From: JBCBSZ01 sp039185015
GTDB taxonomy: Bacteria; Actinomycetota; Acidimicrobiia; Acidimicrobiales; Poriferisodalaceae
Direction: 5' to 3'
Assembly: GCA_039185015.1 (NCBI GenBank)
Contig: JBCDAU010000071.1
Coordinates: 1 to 14,671 of the forward strand
Length of the DNA stretch: 14,671 nt
The notes beneath the pieces are model-generated. The model did not search any database and had not been told where the DNA came from. It saw only the letters and a list, made by a program, of their open reading frames with translations. Shown here piece after piece: positions 13,985-14,671 of the stretch. Each line of letters opens with the position of its first letter. Positions within the stretch are counted from its first letter, which is position 1. The translations under genes and the position numbers were made by a program.

Positions 13985-13999
13985 CAAGGAGCAACCACC

Positions 14000-14566
14000 A
14001 TGACCACCACCACCCCCACCGCCCCGGCCGAGCGCAACGGCGTCCCCGTCGCGAAGCTCTTCGGCACCATCGAGAAGGTCGCCGCGAACCCCGAGCTGGG
14101 CGACTTCCGCTTCACGGCCCGCAACCGCTGGGTCGAGGGCACCGCCAGCCGCTCGACGATCCACGAGTGGTACGGCGCGGGAGCCGACCAGGTCCACGTG
14201 CAGGAGTTCGCCTACAACGCGGACCACCCGACGCTGGGCCACGGCTACGGCCCGACCCCGCACGAGTTCCTGCTCCACGCCCTCGCGACCTGCATCACCG
14301 CCGGTGTCGCCACGACGGCCGCCGCTCGCAAGATCGAGCTCGAGTCGATCGAGTCGACCGTCCGTGGCGAGATGGACGTCCGGGGCATCCTCGGCATCAG
14401 CGACGAGGTCCGCAACGGCTTCGCCAAGGTCACGATGGACATCGAGGTCAAGGGCGACGCCGACGCCGACACCCTCCGCAGCCTCGTCTCGGCGTCGACC
14501 CGCCGCTCGGCCGTCTACGACATGATGACCAACGGCACCGAGGTCGTCATCAACGCGGCGTCCTGA
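14000..14566 (+). CDS. OsmC-family protein
   Basis: A 188-residue OsmC-like protein, a family that includes thiol-dependent reductases of organic and inorganic hydroperoxides. The stretch NRWVEGTASRSTIHEWYGAG (42-61), GPTPHEFLLHALATCITAG (84-102, with C98), LGISDEVRNGF and TRRSAVYDMMTNGTEV fit a distinct long OsmC subgroup. The first conserved Cys is present (C98). The place of the second is Ser (S170, RSAVYD instead of C-P-V), as in relatives I recall, so classical two-Cys peroxidase chemistry is not assured. ATG 14000 follows AAGGAG by 8 nt, and the leader contains the AACC repeat. It probably follows the methyltransferase in one transcript, with a strong hairpin directly after the stop. 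Confidence 0.92.
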   Translation: MTTTTPTAPAERNGVPVAKLFGTIEKVAANPELGDFRFTARNRWVEGTASRSTIHEWYGAGADQVHVQEFAYNADHPTLGHGYGPTPHEFLLHALATCITAGVATTAAARKIELESIESTVRGEMDVRGILGISDEVRNGFAKVTMDIEVKGDADADTLRSLVSASTRRSAVYDMMTNGTEVVINAAS

Positions 14567-14603
14567 CCCGGGTGGGGCCCCCGAGCCCCACCCCCCACCC
14601 GGG
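14567..14603 (+). terminator. GC-rich hairpin directly after the OsmC-family stop
   Basis: CCCGGGTGGGG (14567-14577) pairs exactly with CCCCACCCGGG (14593-14603), an 11-bp stem with a 15-nt loop. An alternative 9-bp stem uses 14570-14578 and 14585-14593. The stem starts at the base after TGA. There is no T-run after it, so it resembles the U-less terminators often proposed in high-GC actinobacteria. Sequence from 14604 to the window end is C/G-run low complexity with no gene visible. Confidence 0.65.
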
Positions 14604-14671
14604 GTGCACGCCCAGACGGGCTGCGGCCGGGCCCCCCCCGCACCCCGGCGGGGCCCCCGGGCCCCCCCCAC

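Overview
The window is gene-dense, very GC-rich and typically actinobacterial: GTG and TTG starts, 1-8 nt gene overlaps, a SigB/SigF-type partner-switching set, an SCO6745-family protein and an OmpR-winged-helix/NB-ARC regulator. I would guess an aquatic Acidimicrobiia-like actinobacterium. That placement is inference from gene style, because there is no rRNA or other marker here. I found no tRNA, rRNA, CRISPR array, insertion sequence or phage gene, and no gene-free stretch longer than about 150 bases.

Layout. Positions 1-2414 hold the 5' end of mutY overlapping a MaoC-type hydratase (minus strand), a DUF1330 protein (plus) and a PLP-dependent group II decarboxylase (minus). Positions 2543-3019 encode a Dps ferritin-like protein (plus). 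Positions 3098-4561 form a minus-strand overlapping set: a degenerate RsbW/UsfX-like anti-sigma factor, a SigB/SigF-family sigma factor and a small two-helix membrane protein. A second RsbW-like ATPase lies on the plus strand at 4615-5037. Positions 5054-8339 form a minus-strand run of four genes: a DTE-type proton-pumping rhodopsin, a SnoaL/NTF2-like protein, a PAS(LOV-like)-SpoIIE/PP2C phosphatase and a STAS anti-anti-sigma factor. Divergent from the rhodopsin is ald (alanine dehydrogenase, 8478-9584). Next come the SCO6745-family protein and a winged-helix/NB-ARC/TPR regulator (minus, 9588-12960). Divergent from the regulator are a SAM methyltransferase and an OsmC-family protein (plus, 13106-14566).

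How they may work together. The central feature is a light-driven ion pump that looks co-transcribed with the phosphatase and STAS arms of a partner-switching stress circuit. The kinases and sigma factor of such a circuit lie within the next kilobase. The phosphatase's sensor domain resembles a flavin-binding LOV domain but has Pro where the photoactive Cys should be. Taken together this suggests a module tying light or energy state to a general stress sigma factor. Dps is a plausible output, since a weak SigF-like promoter precedes it. A CRP/GlxR-like dyad lies between the rhodopsin and ald, which suggests carbon or cAMP control of both. The circuit is inference from gene order and motifs; the individual family assignments are well supported.
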